From NCBI GenBank assembly GCA_933207985.1, contig OW240915.1, positions 278,551,953 through 278,615,952 of the forward strand: a stretch of DNA of 64,000 bases, given 5' to 3'. A program made the translations under genes and the position numbers. This document shows positions 46,565 to 57,078 of this stretch, in pieces (within the stretch, counting starts at the first letter, position 1; each line of letters begins with the position of its first letter). A model generated the notes under the pieces. It worked only from the letters and a program-made list of their open reading frames with translations, was not told the DNA's origin and did not search any database. Origin of the DNA: Pelobates cultripes. Its lineage: Eukaryota > Chordata > Amphibia > Anura > Pelobatidae.

Positions 46565-46756
46565 AACGAGCACTACAATCACCATAACCTCTACAACCTG
46601 CACTAGTGGTTACACTACTTGTATGGCCCTAGCACCCTTCCAAGGTAAGTAATCAAACCATTTACCTGAAGCTGGTCACCTCTTCTCAAGCCTGGAAGAC
46701 CCTTTAGGAAGTTTCCATTAGCTCCCCTGAGCTAAGCCCCACAGTGCAAGGCCAGG
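46565..46756. repeat. MITE family F, left half
   Basis: 'gagcactacaatcaccataa' and 'ggccctagcacccttccaag' match the family F copy at 36230. It stops where family B starts at 46757. Confidence 0.55.
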
Positions 46757-47439
46757 TTAAAGGATCACTATAGTGTCAGGAAAGCAAAGCGGTTTTCCTG
46801 ACACTATAGTGCCCTGAGGGTGCCCAACCCGTGGCGCTGAAGGGTTTAAAACCCCTTCAGCAGCTTACCTTATTCCAGCGCCAGGCTCCCTCGGCGCTGG
46901 TGACCTCTCCTCCCCCACCGACGTCAGCTCCCTCTGCCGACATCAGCGGAGCCGAATGCGCATGCATTTTTAAATGCTTTCCTATGGACGCTCTGCGCGA
47001 TGGAGGCATAATATGCCTCCAGCAATCACAGAAGCGCCTCTAGTGGCTGGCTAAACCCCAAATGTAAACATAGCAGTTTCTCTGAAACTGCTATGTTTGC
47101 ATCTGAAGGGTTAACCCCTTAAGGACCGCGGACGGTTCAGGACCGTCATCTGCATTTTTGCCTTGCCGACCGCTGACGGTCCTGAACCGTCCTAACGGTT
47201 TTAGTTACTTACCTGAACGACGGCGGCGATCAGTGTTGCTCCCGGTGTGGGGAGACTGCCCGCAGCCCAGACAGTCTCCCCACACTGGATTAGGACCCCT
47301 GTGGCCATGTGATCGCTCAACACAGCAATCACATGGTCACAATAGGTGTCCATGTCTCTGCCTGCGCTGGCAGGCAGTCTCCCTGCAACTGTAAAATCAT
47401 AAAAAAATTAAAAGTTAATGTTAATTTAAAAAAAAATTA

Positions 47440-47777
47440 TATATATATATAGATCCAGCGCACTCACCTATCCACTAAACAGCAACTTCAATGTTGAAAG
47501 ATTTTATTAGTTTTTTTTAAAAAGGCAAAAATAATGGGGGTTTAGTTACATTATATGATCATACATTGCATAAGCCTGCCACAACGTCAATGTACCCCAT
47601 CTTTGGCAGGTCCTACACTAACAGCCTAATGTCTGCTCTTATGAGATTAAACCACTTACTTGAGAAAAAAAATTCAATCTGGGGCTCTCTGCAGTACAAG
47701 GCTAAATAGGGCCCTGGGATGAGGCACCTGTGACAGGGAGGGGTGCATAACCAAGGAGTTGGCTAGACTCCCAAATT

Positions 47778-47874
<97 letters not shown>

Positions 47875-47940
47875 ACAAGGGGGGGGGGTTGCTGCACTCA
47901 CCTAAACATGCATAAATGGGGGTGTTATAATCATATATAT
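47440..47940 (+). mobile_element. Fold-back repeat I, copy 2, with a long (TA)n tract
   Basis: 'atccagcgcactcacctatc' and 'aatgggggtttagttacatt' repeat the text of 27025-27290 (in reverse there). Downstream of the shared arm this copy has 'gtctgctcttatgagattaa' and about 200 bp not present at 27 kb. The right end 'gctgcactcacctaaacatg' again matches. It carries no inverted second arm. Confidence 0.6.
47778..47871. repeat. (TA)n microsatellite, about 46 units
   Basis: Uninterrupted TA for about 93 bp; likely hypervariable in length. Confidence 0.95.
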
Positions 47941-49629
47941 TCATACTAAGTGTATTTTTATATTAATATGTACATATATTAATATAAAAATTAAATTATT
48001 AAATTACACACGTATATATAATATATAATAACTATATATTGTATACATATTATAAAATATAAATAAGTAATTTAAATAAAAAATAAAAAATTTAAACAAA
48101 TTATATATCTATGAAATTTTATTCTAACTGTATTTTGATTATATATATTTATATCAAAATACACTTAGAATGAAATTGTATATATCTATATATATCTATC
48201 TATGTATATATAAATATAAATAATCCGAAATATACATATGTCCATATACAAAATTACATAAATAATTATATAAATATACACGTAGACCTCAAATATATAA
48301 ATATGCATATATATTTAAATTCTACGTGCATATTTATGTAATATTTTTACATAATTAAGTAATTTTATTGATTGCAATTTGAGGGATCTGCCTGCCAACC
48401 CAGGCCGAAAGTCCAGAGAATTTAATTTGCTAGCACTGTATTTTACCCTGTAACGTTCTACGACACCCTAAAGCCTGTACATGGGGGGTACTGTTTTACT
48501 CGGGAGACTTCGCTGAACACAAATATTAGTTATTCAAAACAGTAAAACATATCACAGCGATGATATTGTCAGTGAAAGTGACTTTTTTTGCATTTTTCAC
48601 ACACAAACAGCACTTTTACTGATGATATATTTGTTGTGATACGTTTTCCAGTTTTGAAACACTAATATGTGTGTTCAGCAAAGTCTCCTAAGTATAACAG
48701 TACCCCCCATGTACAGGTTTTATAGCATTTTTGAAAGTTACATGGTCAAATATTTTTACATTGGAAATGGCCAGGTTGGTTATGTTGCCTTAGAGAGCGT
48801 ATGGTAGCCCAGGAATGAGAATTACCCCCATGATGGCATACCATTTGCAAAAGAAGACAACCCAAGGTATTGCAAATGGGGTATGTCCAGTCTTTTTTAG
48901 TAACCACTTAGTCACAAACACTGGCCAAAATTAGCATTCAATTTAGTTTTTTACTTTTTTCACACACAAACAAATATGAATGCTAACTTTGGCCAGTGTT
49001 TTCGACTAAGTGGCTACTAAAAAAGACTGGACATAGCCCATATTGAATACCCTGGGTTGTCTACTTTAAAAAATATATGTGGAGTGTTATTCAGAGATTT
49101 ATGACAGATAATAGTGTTACAATGTCACTATTGATATATTTTAAAAATGTATGTTTTGAAACCGCAATATCCTACTTGTACCTATAGCCCTATAACTTGC
49201 AACAAAAAAAAAGCACGTAAACATTGGGTATTTTTAAACTCAGGACAACATTTTGAATCTATTTAGCAGTTTTTTTTCATTCGCTTTTGTAGAGGAGTAA
49301 AAGATTTTTCAAGTAAAAGTCAAAACACATTTTTTTCAATGTTTCATATTTTTTTATTGTTTTTAAATTAAATTACATGAGATTATATAAATAATGGTAT
49401 GTAAAGAAATCCCCTTTTGTCCTGAAAAAAACAATATATAATTTGTATGGGAACAGTAACAGAGCGGAAAATTACAGCTAAACACAAAAAAAACACAAGA
49501 GTGTAAAAATATGCCTGGTCGCAAATGTACAACATCGCAAAAACAGCCCGGTCCTAAAGGAGTTAAAACCTGAGGGACATTGCACCCAGACCACTGAGCT
49601 GAAGGGGTCTGGGTGACTATAGTATCCCT

Positions 49630-50360
49630 GATGGCTGAGAGTTTTGGCTGAGGACACAGGAAGGAGGCGGCCGGTGTCCTGCACAAGTATGTTTTCAAAC
49701 AATTTGGCTACTTCCAATGGGCACTTCTGACATCATAACCAGTAAAATGGACTGTAGTGGTTATGGTGTTTAATTGTATTTGTAACAGACCATATGCATA
49801 GCTCTCAAAATTCCATCAGCAGACAGGAGTCTATGTAAGCATTGACAGGGATTACACACAAAAAAAAAAAATTTAAGGCAACTTTTTTTTTTTTTTTAAA
49901 TCAATTGTACCAAACATGTTAGCATTTGATTGGCACACATATTTTACAAATGTACAACAGCGCAACAAGTTTACTCAGACTGTGCCATATTTGCCAAATG
50001 CATCATGTTTCTGTGGACAGAATACTTATTAGGTATTATATATAATGATTACCGGGGTGGGTAGGAAAGAATGACCTCTAAAGTGTGCATGTGAGGTTTA
50101 AAATCCAGCTGTAAATCTTAACACTCACATTAAAGGCAACCGGACTACTGTATACTGAACTACAAAAACAGAGCTTACTTGAATATATTGTGTTCTGGCA
50201 TTACACATCATTTTGCCCTTCATGTTCTTTGAAAATGATGACATATCCTATGACTTACAGCATTTATTTCCTTATTACAACATTTTACAATAAAAGAAAA
50301 TGTGTTCGTACTGGACTTAAAAACACTCTGGGTGATCTTATATCTTTGTATGCGTCACAC
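49630..50360. other. Mostly unique, family F-like ends near 49700-49770
   Basis: 'aatggactgtagtggttatg' and 'gtgtttaatt' at 49745-49775 are a family F-type right end. Otherwise AT-rich with no gene. Confidence 0.35.
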
Positions 50361-50389
50361 TCACACAATCACTATGATAAACAAAGTTA

Positions 50390-50600
50390 AACGTTCTTTG
50401 TTTCTCACCTCGTGGAATAATAAACTATATCTTTGGCATTTTTTATCTTTAATCACACACTAGTCCCATTCCATCGCATATAAAAAGGTCAGGTCACAAT
50501 CTGGCACTGAAAAAGTTAACCTGGGTTTTTAACCACAACACCACTCACTTATATTATGATATTCTATTACCTTTTTCACAGTGTGTCATGCAGGTCAGAT
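50390..50600 (+). repeat. Local repeat pair, copy 1
   Basis: 'aataataaactatatctttg', 'gtcaggtcacaatctggcac' and 'acctttttcacagtgtgtca' occur in the same order at 51670-51805, at moderate divergence. Either a dispersed repeat seen twice or an old local duplication. Confidence 0.6.
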
Positions 50601-51640
50601 GTGATCCACACTGCTTTTATTGGGGATGGGGTCTACTAAACCTGCTCAATGTGCCTGAATACGCCCCAGAGCAATAGATTCATATTGTACATCAATGTGA
50701 AAATATTGCTACTGTCAGATTCTCTGTATACAAATTGAAGGGTTTCAGACACAAACCGTACTAATTAGAACTGTGTATTAAAACGGCTTGTAGAAAGAAA
50801 TGAAATATGCTCTGCTCAAACTAGGAAGTAGCTGATATTTGTTGGCCAATCTTAGCAAGTCCAATATTTTCAAAGTCAGTGTTTAGCATGTCTGCATAAA
50901 CTTTGTTCAGTTAAGCAGCAGTCTGGTTTTGTCAACTATTAGGTTATATATTTGATAACAGATTTTTTTAAATAATTTTTTGGGCATGTTGGTGAAATCA
51001 GAACAGTTTAAGAGTCACAATTTATAATTTAAACTGTAAATTCCACTAGTGCATCTCAGATTTCATTGTCATTCAAGTTTGACAACAATTGAGCAGATAA
51101 AAAATAAAAATAAAAATTTTACACATTCTTCAGACATTGCCTCATCATGAAAACCATAAAAATAATTTTTTGACTATTTGTGCAGAAATCTTACTAGTGA
51201 CAGCTACTTTTTAGTACTATTCAGTGAATAAACCTACTTACATGGACCTCAGAAAAAGCATTACAGTTTCCTGGGAAAACCCACATAATGAGAAACAAAA
51301 AACACTTGGTCAGTTTAACACTTACTGGCATGGTTTTTCCCTCTCCTAAAGGGAATACAAAAAGAATAAAAGCATACATTTTTCTCTTCGATCCAGCATC
51401 AAGACCACGTTCTCCTGGCAGCCTAATCCTCCCGTGACATCATCCCCTTTACAGGAGGCAGAGGGACAACCTGGAGGACAGGCTGAGGGGAGGATTTGGT
51501 CAGCACGGAGTATGCTATGCATGCGGACAACAGACGCCAAATATGCACAGATTTAACTTTACCTCTTGCAGCGTCATTAGCCTACCTAGAGTAACACATT
51601 TCGCAGCAAATGTCTAACTATGTTTGTAAAGAATTTCAAA
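50601..51640. other. Unique sequence between the repeat pair
   Basis: No gene is seen. 51390-51500 is slightly GC-richer and may be a MITE piece. Confidence 0.35.
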
Positions 51641-51649
51641 CTAAAAGTT

Positions 51650-51815
51650 CTATTTTACTCACCTCTTGGTATAATAAACGATACCTTTGGTATCCTAAAA
51701 AAAAAAAAATGTCAGGTCATAACCTGGCACTGAAACAATTAACCCAGGTTTTTTTAACCACCTCTCACTTTTAATATTATGTTACCTTTTTCACAGTGTG
51801 TCACAGTTGGTTTGC
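51650..51815 (+). repeat. Local repeat pair, copy 2
   Basis: Second copy of the text at 50390-50600: 'tataataaacgatacctttg', 'gtcaggtcataacctggcac', 'acctttttcacagtgtgtca'. Confidence 0.6.
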
Positions 51816-51864
51816 TGCACAAACCAACGCCAAACATTATGTCTAATTCACATCACTGAAGTGG

Positions 51865-54545
51865 GGGCGGGGCCGGGCCGCCGGGCCGACAGGCAGCCAC
51901 GAGATTCAGCTCCAGACCCGAGCACATGAAAGTGGCCAAAAATGCAGGTTCAGAGTGCCCCAACGCCGACATACTCACAAGCATGGTGGAGAGCATAACC
52001 CCAGCTACTGTGGGATACCCGCGGGTCACCAACGGCAATCCGGGAAGGGGAAATACCGACATCCCCGGCCTCCACGCTGCTGGGAGCCTAGATGCAGGTA
52101 GCATGAGAGTGGGACCGATGAAGCGGGGGTACCCTATTGTGGATGCCCGCAGCGTGAGACTGAGAGTGCACTTACAGTGCTTATCGGCGGTGCGGCCCCG
52201 CTCCCCCCCCTTTTTGGCCGGCGGGGGATATCCCGGCCGCATGGCGACGGCCCTCCAGACGACGGGAGCCCCGTGCTGGATCTCAACCGTTCGCCCACAC
52301 TGGCACAGGCTGTCAGGAGAACAGCCCGCCAGGAGACCTGCGCAGATGGAGATAGAACCAGAGGCGGAGAAGATTGGTAGTGAACAGGGGGACATCCACC
52401 GCTTACACCTCTGGCCCAGCATATACCACGGGCCTACTTCCTCGCAGATGCTGACACCAGCAAGCAGGATCAAGGAGGCAGCAGATCTCAACAGAGGGGT
52501 CCTGCCCTCGCCTCCTTTTCCAGGACTAGCTAAAATGCACCTTTGAATGACCAAAGATGGAGTAAGAATGATAAATACTCACCAAGAGGAGCGGATCAGG
52601 ACGGCTCGTGAGGACTTTGGCACTACTGACCGCCAGCTGGGTCCCCCGCACTGACTGCCCGCCCGCTGGAGAGGTGGGTGCCCTTGCTACTGGGTCGGGG
52701 GTCCCCGGAAAGCATTGTCCCTGATGCTGAGAGCCCTGTGGGGCAGGTCTTCGCAGTCCGCCCGGCGGACCGGTGGCCGGGAGGAGTGTGAGCCGGTCCC
52801 AAGTATGTGGCCGGCACCGGGAGAGACATGGGGGCACTCGTTTCACTGAGTTCTGGGTGGTGATGGGGAGGTGCAGGGAGTGGACTGCCCGCGGACTCAA
52901 GGTGTGGGGGTCAAGTGGACAGCTTCTACTCCTGAGTGCCCACAGCGCCACGGGGGGCTCTGACAGTGGGCGGGAGCCGGTCTGGGGAGGGCGGCTGGAG
53001 GCTTGGCGACCTAAGAGACGTACTGCAGCTCTGCCGAGTGAGGCCCTCATCAGACTTCTTCCAAGACCAGTATTAGTCTCTTAATGTCATCATTTTTATA
53101 TTTTATGCACCCATCTTTATTGCATACATAGTTTATAATTTACTAGGCGCTGATACAACGCCAATAGCTGCGACCGCACACTGCCTGACCAAAATATCAT
53201 ATCTGCTGTGAGAGCTTAAAACAACAATACGCAGCTATGACAATGCGTTAGACAGCACTACTATATACCTTTTGTTAGCTTGCTAGTTACACAGGTTTAG
53301 GCCTACCTAGACGCAGTTGAATTAAGTACCAAACTGATACACCCAAGGTGCTGCGGTATACCTTGGTAACCATACTAGCTTACCAATGGACAGCGGCATA
53401 TCTTCTCTACATATACGATTAATCCAGGAGCACACTTTATTTTCTGCCCAGATAGGCATAATTTAAATAAGTGGTAACATACATAGATTGCAGCAGACCA
53501 ACAGGCTCAGGCCTGGCTAGACGCGGTCAAACTGCACCCACCTCAGTTTTATTAAATCGACTTACGCGGTCTGACCGTCATGTCACGCTAGCTGTGTCGG
53601 CCTCATGCAGCAGCGTGGGATCATGCTCAGCCACCGCGGGAGCCGAATAGGTGCATAAGACGCATAAACCGCTGTTATAAGGTAAATGACCACGAAGCTT
53701 AACATTCAAGTGAAGTCAGCCTGGTGTGTAGCATTGGCTCAGTACTTGCAGTTTAGAATCAATACCATTAAATACACGTAACATATGCTTATATACTTAA
53801 ATTTTTTCGCCCTACCAGGCACAGACTGTGCGAATTTGTTCCATATTATGCTTGATGGTAAATGCCTCTGATATACGTTAAATATGATGTGCTTACCTCC
53901 CCTGCGTGGGATGACTGCTGATCCAACATTACAACTCTCACAACATGAGCCAAACTGTTAGGCCAGAGGGTAAAAGTAATTCAAGTTCACCATACTGCTG
54001 TATACTTTACCTGAATATTTAGATAAGGTTTCATATTAGCAGATAATCCATAGAATCAATACCGTTAAATATACGTAACATATGCTTATATACCTAAACT
54101 TTTCCACCCTACCAGGCACCGACTGTTTGAATTTGATTCATACTATGCTTGATGGTAAATGCCTCTGACATCTGTTAGATAAGATTTGCTTACCTCCCCT
54201 GCGTGGGATGACCGCTTATCCAACATCGCAACTCTCACAACATGTGCCAAACTATTAGGCCAGAGGGCAAGAGTAATTCAAGCTCAACATACTGCTGTAT
54301 ACTTTATTTGAATATTTAGATAATGCCTCATGTTAGCAGATAATTCATAGAATCAATATCGTTAAATATACGTAACATATGTTTATATACTTAAACTTTT
54401 CCGCCCTACCAGGCACCGACTGTTTTGAATTTGATCCATACTATGCTTGATGGTTAATGCCTTTGACATATGTTAACTATGATTTGCTTACCTCCCCTGC
54501 GTGGGATGACCGCTTATTGAATGAACCAATAAAACAGATTTAAAA
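51865..54545 (+). mobile_element. Retroposed composite element with 16-bp target duplications
   Basis: CACATCACTGAAGTGG flanks both ends exactly (51849-51864 and 54546-54561). The left end is very GC-rich (gggcggggccgggccg). The right end has a polyadenylation signal AATAAA and a short A-rich tail ('aacagatttaaaa'). Long perfect duplications plus a tail show LINE-driven insertion on the plus strand. The 2.68 kb hold a GC-rich 1.2 kb (51865-53080), a 0.7 kb linker and 2.6 tandem copies of a 297-bp unit. Frames of 206 and 233 codons on opposite strands in the GC-rich part have no recognisable domain. No reverse transcriptase is present, so it is an internally deleted L1-type copy or a non-autonomous composite. 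Confidence 0.8.
53756..54515 (+). repeat. 297-bp tandem repeat, about 2.6 copies
   Basis: Units start with 'gaatcaata(c/t)c(a/g)ttaaata' at 53756, 54053 and 54350, that is two exact 297-bp steps. Each contains 'gccctaccaggcac', 'atgcttgatggt' and 'cttacctcccctgcgtggga'. The third ends after 'gatgaccgcttatt'. Divergence between units is roughly 5-10% by eye. It lies inside the retroposed element. Confidence 0.93.
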
Positions 54546-54561
54546 CACATCACTGAAGTGG

Positions 54562-55212
54562 TCATGGTTTTTGGAGTAACCCTTTAAATGTTTGCATCTT
54601 TTAATGCAGTACAAAGACAGGAGATCAACTCCTTCCTGGGTGTCTCTTTAACAAAACTTATTGAGATCTAAAAAAAACACAAGCAAACCGCAGAGAGAGA
54701 AAAGTAAAAATACATTTAAAAATAAAAAAAAACAACCTTAAAATAACCTGTATGTGAATTATTAAAACTAATAACTAGTTATGCTGAGCTTAAAACTAAA
54801 TTAAATGTTTACTTCGGATTTAACCAAATGCAGACAAATTGAAACTGACTGTTTTGGGCTGAGCCATCACTAAAAGCAGCAATGAGTATTTGAAAGCCAT
54901 CCTAATAAAAAAATAAAATAAAAAAAAAACAACCATTCTTATCAGCTCCTATGCGGACACATCTGTGAAACCCACAGCTCTCACATGACACTGGAACGAA
55001 ACTCCAAATCAGCTACTTTTCCCGCTCATGTATTTCAGCCTAAAGTTTACAATTCACAAGCCAATTTCAATTAATTCATGATTTTGTAATTAAAACTCAT
55101 TGTGGCTAAATGCATATAGTACAAGCAGATGTATTCACTAAACCGTGAATTGAAAATACCCAAGATGCGACTAGATGGAAATTTCCAAAATGTGTTATTT
55201 TTTCCTTGAGTT
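54562..55212. other. AT-rich unique sequence, no gene identified
   Basis: The first bases ('tcatggtttttggagtaacc') look like a MITE family F end that served as the insertion target of the retroposed element. Nothing else was recognised. Confidence 0.35.
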
Positions 55213-55213
55213 T

Positions 55214-55666
55214 GAACTATAGAGTCAGGAACACAAATGTGGATTCCTGACTCTATAGTGTTAAAAACACTATTCAGGCACCCAGTCTCCCCTTACCTCC
55301 CTTAAATAGTGTTAAAACTTACTCCTTGGCTGACATCAGAATTGAACATCTCAGCCAGTCCAATGCTTTTCCATAAGAAATTCGGATTATCTCAGCCAAG
55401 GTGGTGGGTGGCTGAGTCAAATATTCGGCTGCCCAATCAGCATCTTCTCAGAGATGCATTAAATAAATGCATCTCTACAGGGCAAGTTCAGGGTCTCCAT
55501 GCAGAGCGTGGAGAGTCTAAACATCAGCACCCTAGGCAGCAATGTAAATGCAAACGCTCCTTTTCTCTGAAAAGACAGTGTTTACAGCAAAATTCCTGCA
55601 GGGACATACTATACTCACCAGAACTACATTAAGCTGTAGTTGTTCTTGTGACTAGTGTCCTTTTAA
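55214..55666. repeat. MITE family A copy ending at a shared TTAA
   Basis: It starts with 'gaactatagagtcaggaaca' and ends 'gtgactagtgtcctt' plus TTAA (55663-55666). The interior ('ccatgcagagcgtggagag', 'gaaaagacagtgtttacagc') matches the other family A copies. Confidence 0.72.
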
Positions 55667-55742
55667 CCCCTTAAGGACACATGACATGCGTGACATGTCA
55701 TGATTCCCTTTTATTCCAGAAGTTTGGTCCTTAAGGGGTTAA
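55663..55742. repeat. TTAA MITE family C, linking A and B
   Basis: A complete family C element whose left TTAA (55663-55666) ends the family A copy and whose right TTAA (55739-55742) starts the family B copy. Confidence 0.85.
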
Positions 55743-56188
55743 AGGACCACTATAGGCACCCAGACCACTTCAGCTTAATGAAGTGGTCTGGGTGCCAGGT
55801 CCAGCTAACTTTAACCCTTTTTCGAGGTAAACATAGCAGTTTCAGAGAAACTGCTATGTTCACCTATGGGTTAATCCAGCCTCTAGTGGCTGTCTCATTG
55901 ACAGCCGCTAGAGGCGCTTCCGCGCTTCTGTGATTTTCACAGTAAGAAGACGCCAGTGTCCATAGGAAAGCATTGAGAATCCGCGCATGCGCATTCAGCC
56001 GATGACTGAAGAAGAGGGAGGAGAGTCCCAGCGCCGATGGAGCCCGGCGCTGGAAAAAAGGTAAGGGATTAACCCCTTCTTCCCCCTTCAGCGCCACGGG
56101 AGTGGGACCCTGAGAGTGGGGGCACCCTCAGGGTACTATAGTGCCAGGAAAACGAGTTTGTTTTCCTGGCACTATAGTGGTCCTTTAA
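55739..56188. repeat. TTAA MITE family B (complete)
   Basis: TTAA-AGGACCACTATAGGC at the left and CACTATAGTGGTCCT-TTAA at the right, with the same series of inner hairpins as 36892-37384. Confidence 0.86.
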
Positions 56189-56259
56189 AAAAGATACTTC
56201 ACGGTCCAAAAAAAATAAATCTTTTTTGGAAGATATAATCTTAATAAAACATACATTCA

Positions 56260-56520
56260 TTTAATTTCACAGGTGGTATATCTAAATCAGCTTGCAATAC
56301 CTGCAGTTCACTTGCATTGCCCTCCTAACCCCTCCCAGGCTTTCTGTGGTTGTCCAATAACAGACTTCCCAGTGCAGCTCAATGAGCAGTCTCTGCAAGG
56401 GAGTAAAGTAACAAAGGCATTGCAAGGAACCATCACTGCATCTAGCAGGATAGCCCTCAGGTCTCAGCTTCTGGTGCAATAGAATAGGAGTTGAGCATTA
56501 AAGAGCCCATTAGGTCTATC
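56260..56520. repeat. MITE family G fragment
   Basis: 'ggtggtatatctaaatcagc', 'cctaacccctcccaggcttt' and 'agacttcccagtgcagctca' match 31250-31420. Ends are worn. Confidence 0.55.
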
Positions 56521-56524
56521 TTGG

Positions 56525-57078
56525 TTAAAGGAACACTATAGTCACCTAAATTACTTTAGCTAAATAAAGCAGTTTTAGTGTATAGATCATTCCCCTGCAA
56601 TTTCACTGCTCAATTCACTGTCATTTAGGAGTTAAATCACTTTGTTTCTGTTTATGCAGCCCTAGCCACACCTCCCCTGGCTATGATTGACAGAGCCTGC
56701 ATGAAAAAAAAACTGGTTTCACTTTCAAACAGATGTAATTTACCTTAAATAATTGTATCTCAATCTCTAAATTGAACTTTAATCACATGCAGGAGGCTCT
56801 TGCAGGGTCTAGCAAGCTATTAACATAGCAGGGGATAAGAAAATCTTAATTAAACAGAACTTGCAATACAGAAAGCCTAAATAGGGCTCTCTTTACAGGA
56901 AGTGTTTATGGAAGGCTGTGCAAGTCACATGCAGGGAGGTGTGACTAGAGTTCATAAACAAAGGGATTTAACTCCTAAATGGCAGAGGATTGAGCAGTGA
57001 GGCTGCAGGGGCATGTTCTTTACACCAAAACTGCTCCATTAAGCTAAAGTTGTTCAGGTGACTATAGTGTCCCTTTAA
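56525..57078. repeat. TTAA MITE family H (complete, long arms)
   Basis: TTAA-AGGAACACTATAGTC at the left and GACTATAGTGTCCCT-TTAA at the right. The arms continue inward for more than 100 bp: 'ctgctcaattcactgtcatt' is mirrored by 'aatggcagaggattgagcag', and 'aggagttaaatc' by 'gatttaactcct'. It is a well preserved 554-bp foldback. Confidence 0.85.

Larger units (their letters stand above)
47111..49566. mobile_element. Multi-hairpin TTAA element (family D), 2.45 kb
   Basis: TTAA lies at both ends (47111-47114, 49563-49566). The ends CCCCTTAAGGACCG and CGGTCCTAAAGGAG are imperfect inverted repeats, as in piggyBac-type elements. There is no transposase frame. The body is a series of hairpins: 47131-47191 (perfect 17-bp arms), about 48118-48172, 48474-48717 (outer arms 'cctgtacatggggggtactg' and complement) and 48852-49067 (outer arms of about 85 nt). 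A separate repeat with a TA tract is nested at about 47440-47940. The interior may be a chain of older foldbacks. Confidence 0.72.
46757..49629 (-). repeat. Family B MITE (inverted) split by the multi-hairpin element
   Basis: 46757-47114 is TTAA-AGGATCACTATAGTG followed by family B text in reverse orientation up to an internal GGG-TTAA. The rest of family B resumes at 49563 with TTAA and 'gcacccagaccactgagctg', then 'aaggggtctgggtgactata'. The element at 47115-49562 therefore landed in the internal TTAA of this MITE. Confidence 0.78.

Noticed and set aside
47674..47901. Frame with a long Tyr-Ile repeat
   Set aside because: It is a translation of the (TA)n tract.
51853..53084. Overlapping 174-233-codon frames on both strands
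   Set aside because: A GC-rich sequence gives few stops in any frame; no domain or start context supports either strand as a gene.
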